This document shows, piece by piece, positions 34,334 to 46,144 of a DNA stretch of 62,871 nucleotides (the first letter of the stretch is position 1; each line of letters starts with the position of its first letter). The position numbers and the translations under genes are program-made. The DNA is from Gamarada debralockiae. Taxonomy: Eukaryota; Ascomycota; Leotiomycetes; Helotiales; Hyphodiscaceae. The notes below the pieces were generated by a model. The model did no database searches. It was not told the DNA's origin and saw only the letters and a program-made list of their open reading frames with translations. Where the stretch lies: positions 1 through 62,871 of the forward strand of contig NXFV01000153.1 of NCBI GenBank assembly GCA_002803225.1. The letters run 5' to 3'.

Positions 34334-34839
34334 TCATCTTGTTGTTGTCGCTGTAGTTATTTTCCTCATTCTGTTCCGAGGCGCCTGCCCAAATTTCGAT
34401 GGTACCACAGTATATGCCTGATTGAATTTAGAAATAAGACGATCCAGCTCCTCACATATAACCATGGTAGAGAGCGTTGATGCCGCGTCTTCTAAGCTCT
34501 TGTTGAGGAATGGCTTCTTCGCTTGATAGTATTGTTCGATGGCGGACGTTTTAGGATGAATGTAAGCTTCGATGGACTCTGTAGCCTCTTCTGATGCCTC
34601 AGTGGATGGTGCATCTTGTTCGAGATCGATCATCTGTTGAATAGGGGCATCCCCATCTGAGGCCAGTCTGTGTAATCTGCGCCTACTGGCACTTGCCGGC
34701 CCAGCTCCTTAATTACGTCGTTCATAGCCTGCTGTAAAACCTCTTTCGTACTCCATAGCAAATCTAACAGAAAAGAACTTCCAAGAAAAAAATTTCCTGC
34801 TGTCAACCTCTTTATTACTGTCACGCTCTTTATCGTCAT
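34334..34839 (-). pseudogene. Possible degraded small gene, two overlapping frames
   Basis: Two coding-like frames meet near 34633. The upstream one reads LLWSTKEVLQQAMNDVIKEL and DYTDWPQMG; the downstream one reads QQMIDLEQDAPSTEASEEAT and YHxKTSAIEQYYQAKK-like helical sequence (actual text HPKTSAIEQYYQAKKPFLNK), ending at 34334. A one-base change in the G4 or C4 runs at 34644-34654 would join them. A further open frame at 34839-35168 may be part of the same gene. No family is recognised and the model is weak. Confidence 0.3.
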
Positions 34840-35219
34840 CAGAAACCTGAGTCACCGACCATTAACATCCTAGCGGCCTCGCAGCTGAAAACCCTCCCCA
34901 AGAGCTTCTGACGCGAAATTTCTGGTAGCGACACATACACAACTGTCGCAGGAAAGTTGAGTGCAAGCATTGTTCCCGTGCATTTTGGATTGATGGTAGT
35001 AGCAGCTTGCCGGCGAGAGATTTGAGGAAGCAAGGGAATATTTATGAGATTTTGAGGTTGTTCAGTAACATCAATTAGGTGTTTGAGCACATCGTCTAGA
35101 TGAAGCCTGTGGCTGAAACAGATCCAAGGACCCAAAAAAGTGCTTATCGAGCAACTGGGTGAAAGCACTAACTTTCCCTGTGCGCTTCAAACAGCCAGAT
35201 CCAGCTGCTCAGCCTTCAC

Positions 35220-35903
35220 TCAAATCACAACACCCTCCCTCCAAGCATACTGCACAATCCCCGCAACCCTCTCCCTACTCTCCTTCCCAGCAATTTCCCC
35301 AATCAACCACAAACAAGAATCCATCCCGCAACTAACCCCTCCACTCGTAATAACCCTCAACCCCTTCTCATCAACCTTATTAACTACAAATCTCTCGTCC
35401 AAAACCTTCGTCTTGCCCTTACTCTCAGACACCTCCCTCAACTTCCCATAATACTTCACATGCGTAGTAGCACTCAACCCATCCAACACGCCCGCTTCAG
35501 CTAGAAACAAGGACCCTGTACACACACTAAGCAAATACCTAATTCCCCCATCTGCCTTCTTCGGCAAGGCCGCAAACGCTTTTATAAGATCCAACGGCTC
35601 CGTCTTCCCTTCCAGCACCCCTGGGCTTCCGCCGCCGGGGATTACTAGAACGTCATAATCTGCGAGGGTGGCATGAGCCTCGGTGATCGGGATATGGCGC
35701 TTGAAAGTACAGTTCTGGTTGGAGGTCGTGAACTCGGAGACAGCGGTTATGGTTGCGTGGAAGACTTTTGAATCGGCGGTGTCGGTGTCGGTGGTAGGAA
35801 CGTAGGTTGCGTGGGAGAGCATTTCGAGGGGCCCGGCGAAATCGAGGGTGTCGAGGGAGGGGTGGAGGGCGTAGAGGACTTTGAGGGGCTGTTGTGAAGC
35901 CAT
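35220..35903 (-). CDS. DJ-1/PfpI family protein (class I glutamine-amidotransferase-like)
   Basis: A single 227-residue ORF from ATG at 35903. It shows the DJ-1/PfpI plan: a first strand (LKVLYALHPSLDTLDFAGPL), the VLVIPGGG turn, the nucleophile elbow SVCTGSLFLAEAGVLDG with Cys128, then TSGGVSCGMDSCLWLIGEI. This arrangement is closest to the isonitrile hydratase/ThiJ-like branch common in fungi, which includes hydratases and poorly characterised stress proteins. No introns and no signal peptide, so presumably cytosolic. The exact reaction cannot be told from sequence. Neighbours give no pathway context. Confidence 0.88.
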   Translation of the reverse strand: MASQQPLKVLYALHPSLDTLDFAGPLEMLSHATYVPTTDTDTADSKVFHATITAVSEFTTSNQNCTFKRHIPITEAHATLADYDVLVIPGGGSPGVLEGKTEPLDLIKAFAALPKKADGGIRYLLSVCTGSLFLAEAGVLDGLSATTHVKYYGKLREVSESKGKTKVLDERFVVNKVDEKGLRVITSGGVSCGMDSCLWLIGEIAGKESRERVAGIVQYAWREGVVI

Positions 35904-36963
35904 TTTGGAGGTCTGCTGCGGGGTGAAGTGAAGACGCAGTTCAATAATGGGATGAAATTTGGGTTCGAGAGAGCTTGGGGAGACGATAGATATATCGACA
36001 ATTCACGTAAGACAGGATTGACAAGGAAAAATGATAGGTATCAGCTGCGATATCGCTCGATTCCTTACCTGTCACGGTAATTCGACCCCGCAATGTCAGG
36101 GAAGACTATGGCTGATATCGAATAACAGTGGGGTTTTGGGGGCCTCATCACGATGGACGGGTCATCTTGACACCGTCGGATATTCTGATGAGAGTTTGGA
36201 GTTGGGGAGATACGGATGTAGAAAGTGCAGGAGCTAAAAGTTGGAAACGCGAGTCGGTGGAACTTTCGTGATGCCTGACGCGCTAGCAACCTCTTGTAAT
36301 GTGTGGAGAGCTGGCCCTTCCCTCTGCAATAACTTCACACATCGTGAGATTATTTTTAGGAATTTCCTTTAACAGATGGAAAGACTCGCGGTTTATAGAG
36401 TTGGTAGGGATTTGCATAGTGGTTGAGCCCTATATGTGGTTGTTAATGGGTCTGCCAGCCTGCATTCATTCCGTCCTTATAATTCTATCAGTACGGGAGT
36501 ACTATTATTCGGTTTGTTATTCTATCTAGTCTTAGTTCAAATCACTTAAATGTGTATAGAGCGAAGTCGCTCGATATTTTCCTGTGTGAACCTCGTGGGA
36601 TACTTTCAGAAACATCTTGATATGAAGTGAATTCCACCTTCAATTCACAGACTTCCCATCAATGTCTTTAAGCAGACCATTACTAATTACCTACTGCCTC
36701 GTTTCAAATCAATCTTCAAACCACAAAATCATAGAACCACACCGTAACTTTCCCAAAGTCAACATGTCACCTCCGACGAACCATTGAACTTCCCCGAAGA
36801 GCCCAGCTCTAAGACCAACGAAGAGTCTACCCCAACGAAAAGTTCACTCTTCTCTCTCGACCTCCTTACCGATAATAACTGAATATTTCACCTTAGCTAC
36901 AAATTGAACCTCTCAGAACTCGACGACAGCAAGAATCCTACTTCCGAAGAAGAATACTGCTCC
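35904..36963. other. Intergenic stretch
   Basis: Upstream region of the DJ-1-like gene. I see no gene or clear repeat. From about 36760 there may be a worn 5' part of the acetyltransferase pseudogene, but similarity is only convincing from 36964. Confidence 0.35.
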
Positions 36964-37511
36964 AGCGGGAAGCAATATGCCTTGTGGGAGTATTCAAACC
37001 CGGACAATCTAATGGCTAAAGTGGTCCTCTTTCCAACCACTCGAAACTGATCTCCTACATCGTATTCAAAGCTCCAAGACTCCTAAATCCCGAGGAGGAC
37101 AGGGAAGTGGGTTTGAGACAAGTGCTTTGCAAAGTCCGCTCTCAGGTAGATATGGAACAAAGGGAAGAGTTCTTGTTATTGAAGATGGAGAATTTCGCTC
37201 ACAATAGACGGTTCGTTATTTTTTTGTTTTGTTGGGTAGGGGGGAGTACGAGCGCACGTTCTGGGAACTGGCAACACTGATTACGGATGAAGAGTATCAG
37301 GGGAGGGGACTAGTGAGTAGGTTGGTGAGATGGGGAATGAAGCAGATGGGCAAGATAGTAAGAGAAGTGATGGGAGCATGACGGGGTGTTTGTAGTTTCG
37401 ACTCCGCAAGGTACGAGGACATATTCGAAGGCAAGGTTTGACATAGTAGGGGGGTGGGATCGGGTATATAAGCATTCCTGGTTGGCTAAGCGAATTGGTC
37501 AGAACGCGGGG
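36964..37511 (+). pseudogene. Degraded GNAT acetyltransferase, paralogue of the gene at 37680-38346
   Basis: Read in shifting frames, this strand gives the same ordered blocks as the intact gene opposite: NPDNLMAKV (NPGNLMGKL there), SYIVF, a FWELATLITDEEYQGRGL block (FWELMALVTDENYQRKGL), SRLVRWGM (SRLVEWGL), STPQGTRTYSKARFDIVG (SPQGDRTYRKAGFEMVG) and HSWLAKR (HCWFVRR). Stops and frame changes occur between blocks, including one between the acetyl-CoA-binding part and the STPQG block. The copy lies tail to tail with its intact relative, 170 bases apart, so this is an inverted local duplication followed by decay. Confidence 0.7.
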
Positions 37512-37679
37512 GTTAAGACAGAGAAAGAGAGGTTGAGAATTGATACCTTTCAAATCCTTCAAATTTTACTCCTCCAATCCAGACAACAACCACCCTTTCC
37601 AAACACATGTCCCATTATCCCCCATCTTCCTCTTATTCCTCTCCCAATTTCTTTTCACCAACATGACTCTATCTACCAC

Positions 37680-38346
37680 CTAAGCAAACCGCCTAACAAA
37701 CCAACAATGCCTATACTTCTCCTCCAACCCCTCGTTCGCATTTCTCTCCCCCACCATCTCAAACCCGGCTTTCCTATACGTCCTATCCCCCTGTGGACTA
37801 GCAATCAAATAGCAACCCTCGAGTCTGCCTTCGCTCCTCCTCACCATGCCTTCCACGTGATTCAGTCCCCATTCTACTAGTCTGCTTCCTAGTCCTTTCC
37901 TCTGGTAGTTCTCGTCTGTCACCAAGGCCATGAGTTCCCAGAATCGGCTTTCGTAGCCTTTACCAAAGAACTTCTCATTGAGCACTTTATCCTCCATCTT
38001 GAGCCGGAACGTGAGTTCTTTGTCGCGAATCTGGGAGCTACCATCGATCTGCGCCCTCAAATCCCTTGCCTTCTCCTCATCTGTTCTCTCATCAGGTGGT
38101 CCTGGTGGTGAAAACACGATATATGACACCAATTTTCTCATGATCATCGCTGGGGACCAGCTTTCCCATGAGATTCCCGGGATTGGAGAAGCGGGAGAGG
38201 ATTTGCGGGAGGTTGGTACTGTTGAACTCGGATTCGGGGGTGGGCGATGAATTGGAGGAGAGGTGTGCTTGGTAATGTAGGCGTAGGATTTGGGGCGCGT
38301 CGGCCGGGAAAACGAGGGGGAGGAGGGTAAATTCTTCTTTCGACAT
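37680..38346 (-). CDS. GNAT-family N-acetyltransferase with one frameshift
   Basis: Starts at the ATG at 38346 (MSKEEFTLLPLVFPADA). The first frame runs to NPGNLMGKLVP, then the coding signal moves to the next frame at a G4 run on the plus strand (38152-38155) and continues with MIMRKLVSYIVFSP to the stop at 37680. The degraded paralogue at 36964 has the same blocks on both sides (NLMAKV then LISYIVF), so the two frames belong to one protein of about 220 residues. The Q/R-x-x-G-x-G/A acetyl-CoA loop is visible as NYQRKGLGSRL, followed by SPQGDRTYRKAGFEMVG, the usual last strands. GNAT enzymes transfer acetyl from acetyl-CoA to an amine; the substrate is unknown. One extra base, real or an assembly error, breaks the frame. 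Confidence 0.75.
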
Positions 38347-41300
38347 TTTGGGTTCCTGGGACAAGTCTGATTTAGGGAGCTGAAAGTTGAGACAGCAGAA
38401 AAGAGTGCCTTTTTAATTGAACTGATCGATGCATATCAATGGAATGTCTTGATGATATTGGGAATTATTAAATTATTTGTAAATGTTGCTCGCGATATTC
38501 CGCGATGAAGGGCGTTCGATGCTTCGATCAAATCGGAAGGTGAGGCTTTTCGAAATTCGATTGGAAAATGGATTATTGAGAGGGAAACTCGAGGAAAGAA
38601 GATTTACCTTAAGAACAATTGAGATACTTCTCAGTCTTCTATCCTCCTTGTTATTTTGCTGCCTAACGCCCATCTCAACGTCGTGAACATCACGTGCACT
38701 GCAGAGGACTTCCTCTTCTTGAGATTTGGCAACTCTGCCAGTGACGTGAAATAAAGAGAGGCCGATCGCGACCATAAACATTGACTTCACCCTCAAGCCC
38801 ACAATTCATCCAACTCGCCCTCTCCAAGACCTCGCGCATGAACACCACCCAGCCTTCCGCCGTCATGCTCATGCAAAGAATTTCCCCACAGTCATCCCTT
38901 CTTTTCCATCCCAATCTCAAAATCGCCGAATGACGATGATTTTCGGATTTTCTCCAGGTCTTTCCCGGCAGTGAAGGCGATCGAGCAATGCCTTTGCAAA
39001 AACAAACACAGCCTCGCGCTTTCATGCAAAATTCAGGATGAACCCTCATGTCCAGTCATCCATCGCAAAAGCTCCGAACGTTCGCCCAAACACAGCATGT
39101 TAACAAGCATCATCGTCGCACTCAAGAAAGTTTCAAGGGATTTGGGAAACGTTGTGGAGGGCTGCATAAGCTTCATAAATGAATTATGAAATTTTCAGCA
39201 GTTTTGATGGGGATGGTTGGGGATGGTTGGGGAGGAGTTCTCCGTTTCGTCGCATGAAGGAGAGAAAGACACGACGTTTCATCACAGCGCACCGATGTCG
39301 TTTAACAGGCTCAGCCACTTCCCCGCAGCCACATAGCTTGTGCTTCTTGTTAGGGCAGCGCCTCCCGGCTGGGTGCTTGTTTCGTGTGGTCGCATTGTGC
39401 CGTCCCTGGCCAGACCTCTCACCTCAAGAAAGAGAAAATGTGAGAGGCCTGAGGATGTGAAGGGGTCTGTTCATGATTCGAGAAATCGAGTTCATCTTTC
39501 AGCCATTTAGGAATTGAAGTTCTACAGACTCTGCCCGACGCCGTGGCAGACAGCGAGTCAGGGGCACGACATTAAGTTTAGCAGATTTTAATACAGTAGA
39601 AGCAGTTCGCGACGAGATGTCTTTGGGAAAACACAAGATGCAGAGCAGGGTAACATGTGCTGTGTCTCTGACGAGCTATCCGTTCCCTGCATCTGAGTTC
39701 TGTACCTGCATCCGTATCTGCACGTTTGAGTTGAACCCTTGAACGCTCTCGATGTTACGGGCATTCTCCTTCAGGCTGTATCCCGTCCCTTAGGCTCATG
39801 AAGATCTGCCGCCATCTTGGGATTACGTGGAGAATTTCTCGATTCGGTGCTTTTCATTTGGGAGATGCTTCCGTTTTGGGACGAACACAGACGTCCAAGC
39901 GAAAGGAAATCGTGGCGATGAACCCCATTCATGTTGGTCAGAGAAGGAACCACTCAAAATGTGCTCACGGTGAAGACATTTTGGGGCCGGGGACATTTGT
40001 CTTTGTGAAGGTCTTGCCGGGTGGATCTTTTACCATAGATTTTTTGTGCCGGTAGAACTTCTCTCTCGGTTTCCTCGGATTTTGGATCCATAGCCGTTGC
40101 ATTACCCGCCAAGAAAACATGAGTCCGAGCATCGTCTGACTTGTTTGAGATCACGAGGGAGTCAAAGTTGAGGTAGTATTGCATTTTGCTCTCGCCCAGA
40201 CACGTTTCCCATGTGTTCTATCTTCTCAATCAAGTTCTCCTGAGAATAGAAGTGCAAATTTCCCGAGGTTACAGACGAGTGGTATTCTAGGCGCATGCTT
40301 TTTCTGTCGCTGGTGATGGTGGGCGTTTCGACTTGTTTGTCAGGAAAATAAACGGTTGGGTAGGATTCGGTAGGCCTTTGAAACGATCGATCCCCAAATC
40401 GAGCCGCCGCCACTCATTCGCCAGTCATCCGCTGCCGCGGGCAGGACTTCTAAAAACAGACACCTTGGATCTCTTTAAGCGACACATCTCTCCCCCCAAT
40501 CTGGTTCATGAAATCGAGTTGTCTCTTCGGCGTCAATTCTGATTTGGAGAAGGTTAAACTGCCTGCTAGATTCGAAGTTCAAACTGAAATTCCATCCACT
40601 CATTGTTCGACTATCGACCTCATGATGTCTTACACCCGAAGAAGTCTCCTTTCTCCCTTATTCCGTATCCGCACAGGCGCTCAGACTCCTTATTTTTGAC
40701 TTCGAGTCAGGTCTCACGATGTCACATCGAGAAACAGCCGTCCGAAAGGATCTCGAAAAGCTCTGACCATCTCATCGAAGACCCCCCGGCAATACCCAGC
40801 GCCATTCCAATTCAGACAATTAACAGGGTTAATAACACCATGCCATGTCTATAATTGACGTCTTAAGGCTGCCCCTTGTGTGCTGTTCCTGCATTAGCCT
40901 CCGGGGCCTCGGCACAAAGTTTCTTCATGTTTCAAATTTGGGCTACTCGAGCCTCGTTCTCGACCGTACTTCACCCATTCTCGTCAATCGAAGCTAGATC
41001 GATCCACACCCAGTTGCCGATTTCGTCCTGGCCAACGACCAACGCGCGCGCATGGCATGGGCCTAAACGGAGAAGCCTCTAACAATGGACATCTGGTTAC
41101 AGGGAAAGACCTCTTTTGACTGGTCGACAAGGGCCCTCAGGAGAGGAGGCTGTGAACTGGCCGTGACCTCCGAGAGCCAACTGCTTTGAAGGATATAACA
41201 TATCCTGAGAATCCTCTTGTGAGTTTCTTTCTTTCTCCTTCATCCTCTCCCCAGGTCTCTTCTTTTATCAATCTAATTAGAAACCACCTTTTTTGAGAGT

Positions 41301-41431
41301 CAAAGTCATTCGCTTCTTTGCTCTCTTTTCTATTTCATCTCTATATTCCACACTGCAACACTCGCTATCTCGGAATTACTATCATACTTTCTTATACAAC
41401 ACCTTCGTTGATCAACAAAACTATATTCACC
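38347..41431. other. Long stretch without a recognised gene
   Basis: Three kilobases with no family I recognise. The minus-strand frames at 39954-40184 and 40162-40413 look faintly coding (EYHSSVTSGNLHFYSQENLI and DDARTHVFLAGNATAMDP), but I found no convincing splice join between them. The 3' end holds the promoter of the wall-protein gene, with a GGATATAACATATCC dyad near 41191 and a T/C-rich leader. Confidence 0.3.
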
Positions 41432-43654
41432 ATGAGAACGACTCTTTCAACGGTCGTTGCTTTGGCATCGACCCTCCAGGTTGCATCAGCCGGATGGACC
41501 GATGCCTCAGCCTTCTCTTGCCCTTCTAATACCGACAATCATTGTAACTCCCAGCAATCCAGTGGATTTGACTGGAGCACTCTCAGCCTTGGATCTTTCA
41601 GCAGCTATGGTGGATTTTCTTTCGGCGGCTTCTCATGCGCATCCTCTTTCGGAGGCTTTAGCAAGCGTGATGCCTTGACTGGTCGCACCTTCCAGGTATG
41701 CCATACATCTATTCAAGCCTTTCCCAATACTAACAAGATATAGGACAAATGCATTACGGGTTCAGCTTCATCCGATGTCTCCAGCTGCCCAAGCTTCTCT
41801 GCCGGTTCCGACTCCGAAGTTGATGCTTTCTCCGCCGTCGAGTTCCAAATCTCCGTTGAGTTCGACTGCGACTTGGAGTTCCACTATGGCATGCCTGATG
41901 GATCTACCTGCAAGCACACCTCATCTTGCAGCACCAGCGGAACGACTGTCAAGAACACACAATGTGGTGGTGCCAAGAACGTTTCTATTGTCTACCCAAG
42001 CCAGTCAGGTGGCAAGTCAGGTGGCAAGTCCAGCTGCTCTATTGGCGTTCACAGCGTTGGCTTTGACTGCAGCTCGGCCTCAAGCACCGTCTACCACTCT
42101 ACGACTGTTCCGGCTTCCCAGACCAAGCCAACCAGCAAGGCCACGACGCCTGCTTCATCTGTTGCTACGACGACACCTGTGTCCTCGCCCGCCCAATCGA
42201 CTCCTTCTACTCCAGCTTCGTCTTCCAGCCAGGGTGTTAAGAGCAGTCCTTCAGGAAGTTCTCCGGCAACCAGCACTCCTATTGAGTCGAGTCCAGTCAG
42301 CAGCCCGGCCGTTTCTACTCCTCAGTCGTCAGCACCAGTCAGCAGCCCAGTCGGTTCTACTCCTGGGTCATCAGCACCAGCCAGCAGCCCAGTCGGTTCT
42401 ACTCCTGGGTCATCAGCACCAGCCAGCAGCACCTCATCCCCCCCTGAGGAGACCACCATCACGACCGAGATCGTCTATACTTCAGTGACAACCTGCCCTG
42501 TTACAACTACTCAAACATCCGGCGGCGTCACTAGCACCAGTGTGGGTATCACGACTAGCACAGTTCTTATCACAAGCACTAGCACTATTTGCACGAGATG
42601 CCAGCACACTGCCACGTCTCCAGCCGGCCAATCAACTCCTCTTTCCGGAGAGTCAACTCCTGTTTCCGCATCCACCCCCGCAGGTGTTACTACTTCGCCG
42701 TCAATGACAATGCCTGCGTCTAGTTCCGCTGCCACTTCCGGTGTCGAGACTAGCCCTTCTGCACCAGGGGAGACTGTAACGACCGAAATCGTCTATACTT
42801 CAACCACTGTCTGCCCAGTTACCGCTACTCAAACCTCCAACGGCTTGACGACCACCAGCGTCGGTGTCACCACCAGCACAATTTTGATCACAAGCACCAG
42901 CACCATCTGCACAAAGTGCGAGCAACAAGCCTCAACTCCCGCAGGCGTTCTTACCACTTCCACTTCCCCAAGTGCTCCTGCCTCAACAGCTCCTTGCCCA
43001 GACGTCCTTCCCCAGTGCTTGAACACCTGGCTCTTCACCACCGGCTGCTCCTCAAACACAGACTCAGACTGCTACTGCCCGTCCTCGGATTTCGTCTCCT
43101 CAGTCTTCGGATGCTTGTCCGCCCACGGAGCCTCCGATGACGAAATCTCTTCCGCCCAAACCTACTTCCAAGGCATTTGCGCTGCTCACGTCTCCTCCAA
43201 CCCTGCTATCGTCACCGCTGCTTCCACTGTATCTGCTTCTTCCGGAGCAATTACCTCTATCCCCGTTACAACGGTCCAGATCTACACCACCTTGACCGTA
43301 CCATGCACTGAGTCCACCGGAATCTCCTCTGGATCCGTCATTCCCTCTTCCTCGACGACAACAGTCCTTTCCACAGCCGTGACAGTTCCCCAAGTCCAAT
43401 TCACCACCGTCGCAGGTGCGACGACGGCAGCAGCCGCACTCGTGGCCGCTACGACAGCTGCTCACCAAGCAGCAGGCGCGACCACTGTCGTCCCAGCACA
43501 TACGACTCTCAGCTCTGTCGGTGTGTCGAACGGCACTGCGACTGCGAAGTCAACTTCCACCTCTGCTGTGGCTTTCACAGGCGCTGCATCCCGCAACGGC
43601 ATGGCGCTCGGCTCTATTGGAGCTGCTGTGCTGTTTGCTGTTTTCGCTATGTAA
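41432..43654 (+). CDS. Ser/Thr-rich GPI-type cell-wall protein with CFEM-like domain
   Basis: Two exons, 41432-41695 and 41744-43654; the 48-base intron has a GTATGC donor, ACTAAC branch and ATATAG acceptor. 724 residues. Order: signal peptide (MRTTLSTVVALASTLQVASA); a Gly/Ser/Phe segment ending in a KR site; a Cys-containing domain (residues about 89-210); a long Ser/Thr/Pro mucin stretch with 14-residue repeats; two copies of a module built as EIVYTS.T.CPVT.TQTS, TSVG.TTST, LITSTSTICT.C; a CFEM-like Cys cluster near residues 505-560 (CPDVLPQC, GCSSNTDSDCYCPSSD, FGC, GIC), with seven cysteines by my count, not the usual eight; another Ser/Thr tract; and a C-terminal hydrophobic tail after GAASRNGMALG, the pattern of a GPI-anchor signal. 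CFEM proteins act in haem uptake, adhesion or host contact. Which applies here is unknown. Confidence 0.85.
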
Positions 43655-46144
43655 ATAGCCCATCATCATCCTCACCGTCACATAAGTCCCATTTCTTAGT
43701 TATCAAGAGAAATATCTTGCCGACTCCACTCGAGCAGTGGAAGGAAGATTGCATATGCATCATCGGCGTTCAATTCGATACCCGGAACGGGATCTTTGGT
43801 GGATAAAATTTGGCCCTGGTTGGGGCTTTACGGTCAGACGGCCATTCCATGCTATGCGTGATGAAGAAGAAGAAACATGAGAAGGGGCTGGCTTGAGGTC
43901 AGTCGTAATCGGTGGTGGGAAATGAAAGTGTGATTTAGGCACTGTAATTTAGATGTGTGACATATACGCAAGGAATATGAGAAGTTCAAATAATTGCTTG
44001 TCTTGTTCGTCTCTGTGACTTGGGATTTTTGGAAATGACATGTGAACTGAGAGCGAGTCTCTGAGTCTCTCTAGTAAACAGCCCAGCTGGAGAGAAAAAC
44101 CACTCCCTAGAAACCATTAACCGGGTCATGTCAGCTCCAGCGGCTTTACAATTTGCAAGCCGAGACGCTGTTCCACATTATCTCCCTTCCCAATTCATTA
44201 CGCCTTTTCCTCATCAGCTGGGAAAGCTACGCGTGGTGCAGAAAGTCTGGTAGAGATGAAATTTGGAATGTGAATGTCGTCGATCTAGATTTCGTGGCCG
44301 TAGTTTCAATTAATATCGTCGCCCTTATTCTCGTTGTTAGATTCCTTTTCCCTCAACTTCAGAGTCCTGGGGCAACTTACCAGAAAGAAGTCTACAAAAT
44401 TGCGTGAAATTGAAAGGAAGATTCAAGAAGAAAATAGATCGCCCAAAGGCATCGGGAGCAATGTGGCATGCTGCATCATGGCCATGTTCGGATGAACGAT
44501 TGAATCAGTAATGACAAATAGAAAGGTACTGGCTATGACGCTTCTTATATACCAAATGAGCACGGCTCAAAAGAACTCTGGGCTTCCTGAGCAAGGCTGA
44601 GGAGCTTGTATAGTACAACAGAACTTAATTTCTTGATTGAGGGGGGAAATGCGACTGAAGTCATTGTCTGGATTCCTGCCATATCTTCACACCTGAAAAG
44701 CTGACGACCACGCAATACAGAATGAACATTACCTGCTCACCTCTTCATCGTATATATATCTGGGGCTGTCTGGTCTGATCAACAGGATGACAAAATAATC
44801 CTCTATGCTTTGATTACCGCGTGTGGTGAGAAGAAGGGGGTTCATCCATCAGCCATCCTCAACCTCAACAATTCTGATCCCAATCCTGCTTCTTGGCCAT
44901 TCGATAGACGGTACAGAAGCAAAACATCTAGTCTCGCGATGTTTCTTCACAGATTTCACACTAGAGTTTGGGCCTGATGCTAGTTCTCATTTGTCATTGT
45001 CGATTCGATTCTTCTTGTCGTGCTCTTTCTGTCATTTATCCCCCGCTTTTGAATCGGTGCTGCAGGTGCCAGTCTGTCACCAAGCATTCTTCAATTGAAG
45101 CACGAGCTAGGGGTTTAAGTTGTTGTTTAGATACTATTCGTGCAATGGCAAGAGCTGTCTCACTGCTGGCCTTTTCAGTCAGAAGTTCTGCGTCAAAGGA
45201 AGGCGCTTGAGCGGCACAGGTTTGGAATCTATGGAATTGAGAGTACACGCTGAACTCCCGGCCCCTTAGAACAACATTGCAGAGTTGAGATGTCTGAATT
45301 CTTTTCAGCAGCGCATGGAAGACTTGAAACTTCAAGATCAAGTGCATTTCCGTTTGACGACGTCCATGTCAATACGACAAACTCGTCTTCGGGGCAAAAA
45401 GTCAACGCACTCAACACGCTCGCCGAATCGAAAGGCAACTCTCAGGTCTTCAGTCAAACCTCTCCTCTCTCATGCCAGTATAAAATCTCTTGTCGGATAT
45501 GATGCAACCGCATCAGTATCGGCGCCAGCATCCGCATCAAAATGTTGTGGGCTGACTAGGAACGAAGACAATGTCACTTTAGCGTCCATGCGCCCAGCGA
45601 TTCTCTACGCAAAAGATCGTGCCTCGTGCTCGTTTTTCTCAGTGGACACACTCAGGTCTCTCACCTCTTGTGAATACATACTGCTGTGGTATTTATTATC
45701 ATCGATTCAAATATCGTCATCGCTTCTGTTCTCCTCGTCGTTGAATCCCTCGCTGTCGTTCCTCGGCGAATTTTGTGGTCAGCTCCAACTCTCAACGTCA
45801 TGTCTAGGAGCGAGAGCCTCATAGGGAAAATAGACTCGATTGTCGAGTAAAAGTAGGGTGCAAAAAAGATCACTGTGAACACCTGAACCTGAATTACTAG
45901 CTCTACTTGAGCGATGGAACTTGAAAAGGTCGAAGATAGCGGATAGCTATACTCCATGTGTGCTCAATCCACTACCTTGAGTAGTCAAAATACAACAACG
46001 GGAGTGATGTCACTTGGCCCAATGAAGCACAGACCTTTGTCTTATGGATTTTTCGATTTTTAATTGTTGAATGTTGGTAGCTGTGCGTGGAATAGTGAAG
46101 TGGTGTAGAATCCATGCAAATAGAAACCGCCCACAAATTCCTCG
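43655..46144. other. Long stretch without a recognised gene
   Basis: 2.5 kb between the 3' ends of the wall-protein gene and the HET gene. The plus-strand frame 45285-45824 (179 codons) is Ser-rich with no recognisable sequence, and overlapping minus frames are equally plausible, so I leave both out. Confidence 0.35.

Noticed and set aside
39954..40413. Two minus-strand frames with faint coding character
   Set aside because: I could not find a donor and acceptor that join them in frame, and no family is recognised, so I mention them only under the gene-free stretch.
41775..42488. 237-codon open frame inside the wall-protein gene
   Set aside because: It overlaps the mucin stretch in another frame; its Arg/Pro/Leu repeats are simply the Ser/Thr repeat read out of frame.
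43100..43501. Antisense frame of 133 codons rich in Gly and Cys
   Set aside because: Shadow of the Ser/Thr/Ala-rich sense frame; no start context or family.
45285..45824. 179-codon plus-strand frame
   Set aside because: Ser-rich, no motif, and overlapping minus frames are equally long; no splice or homology support.
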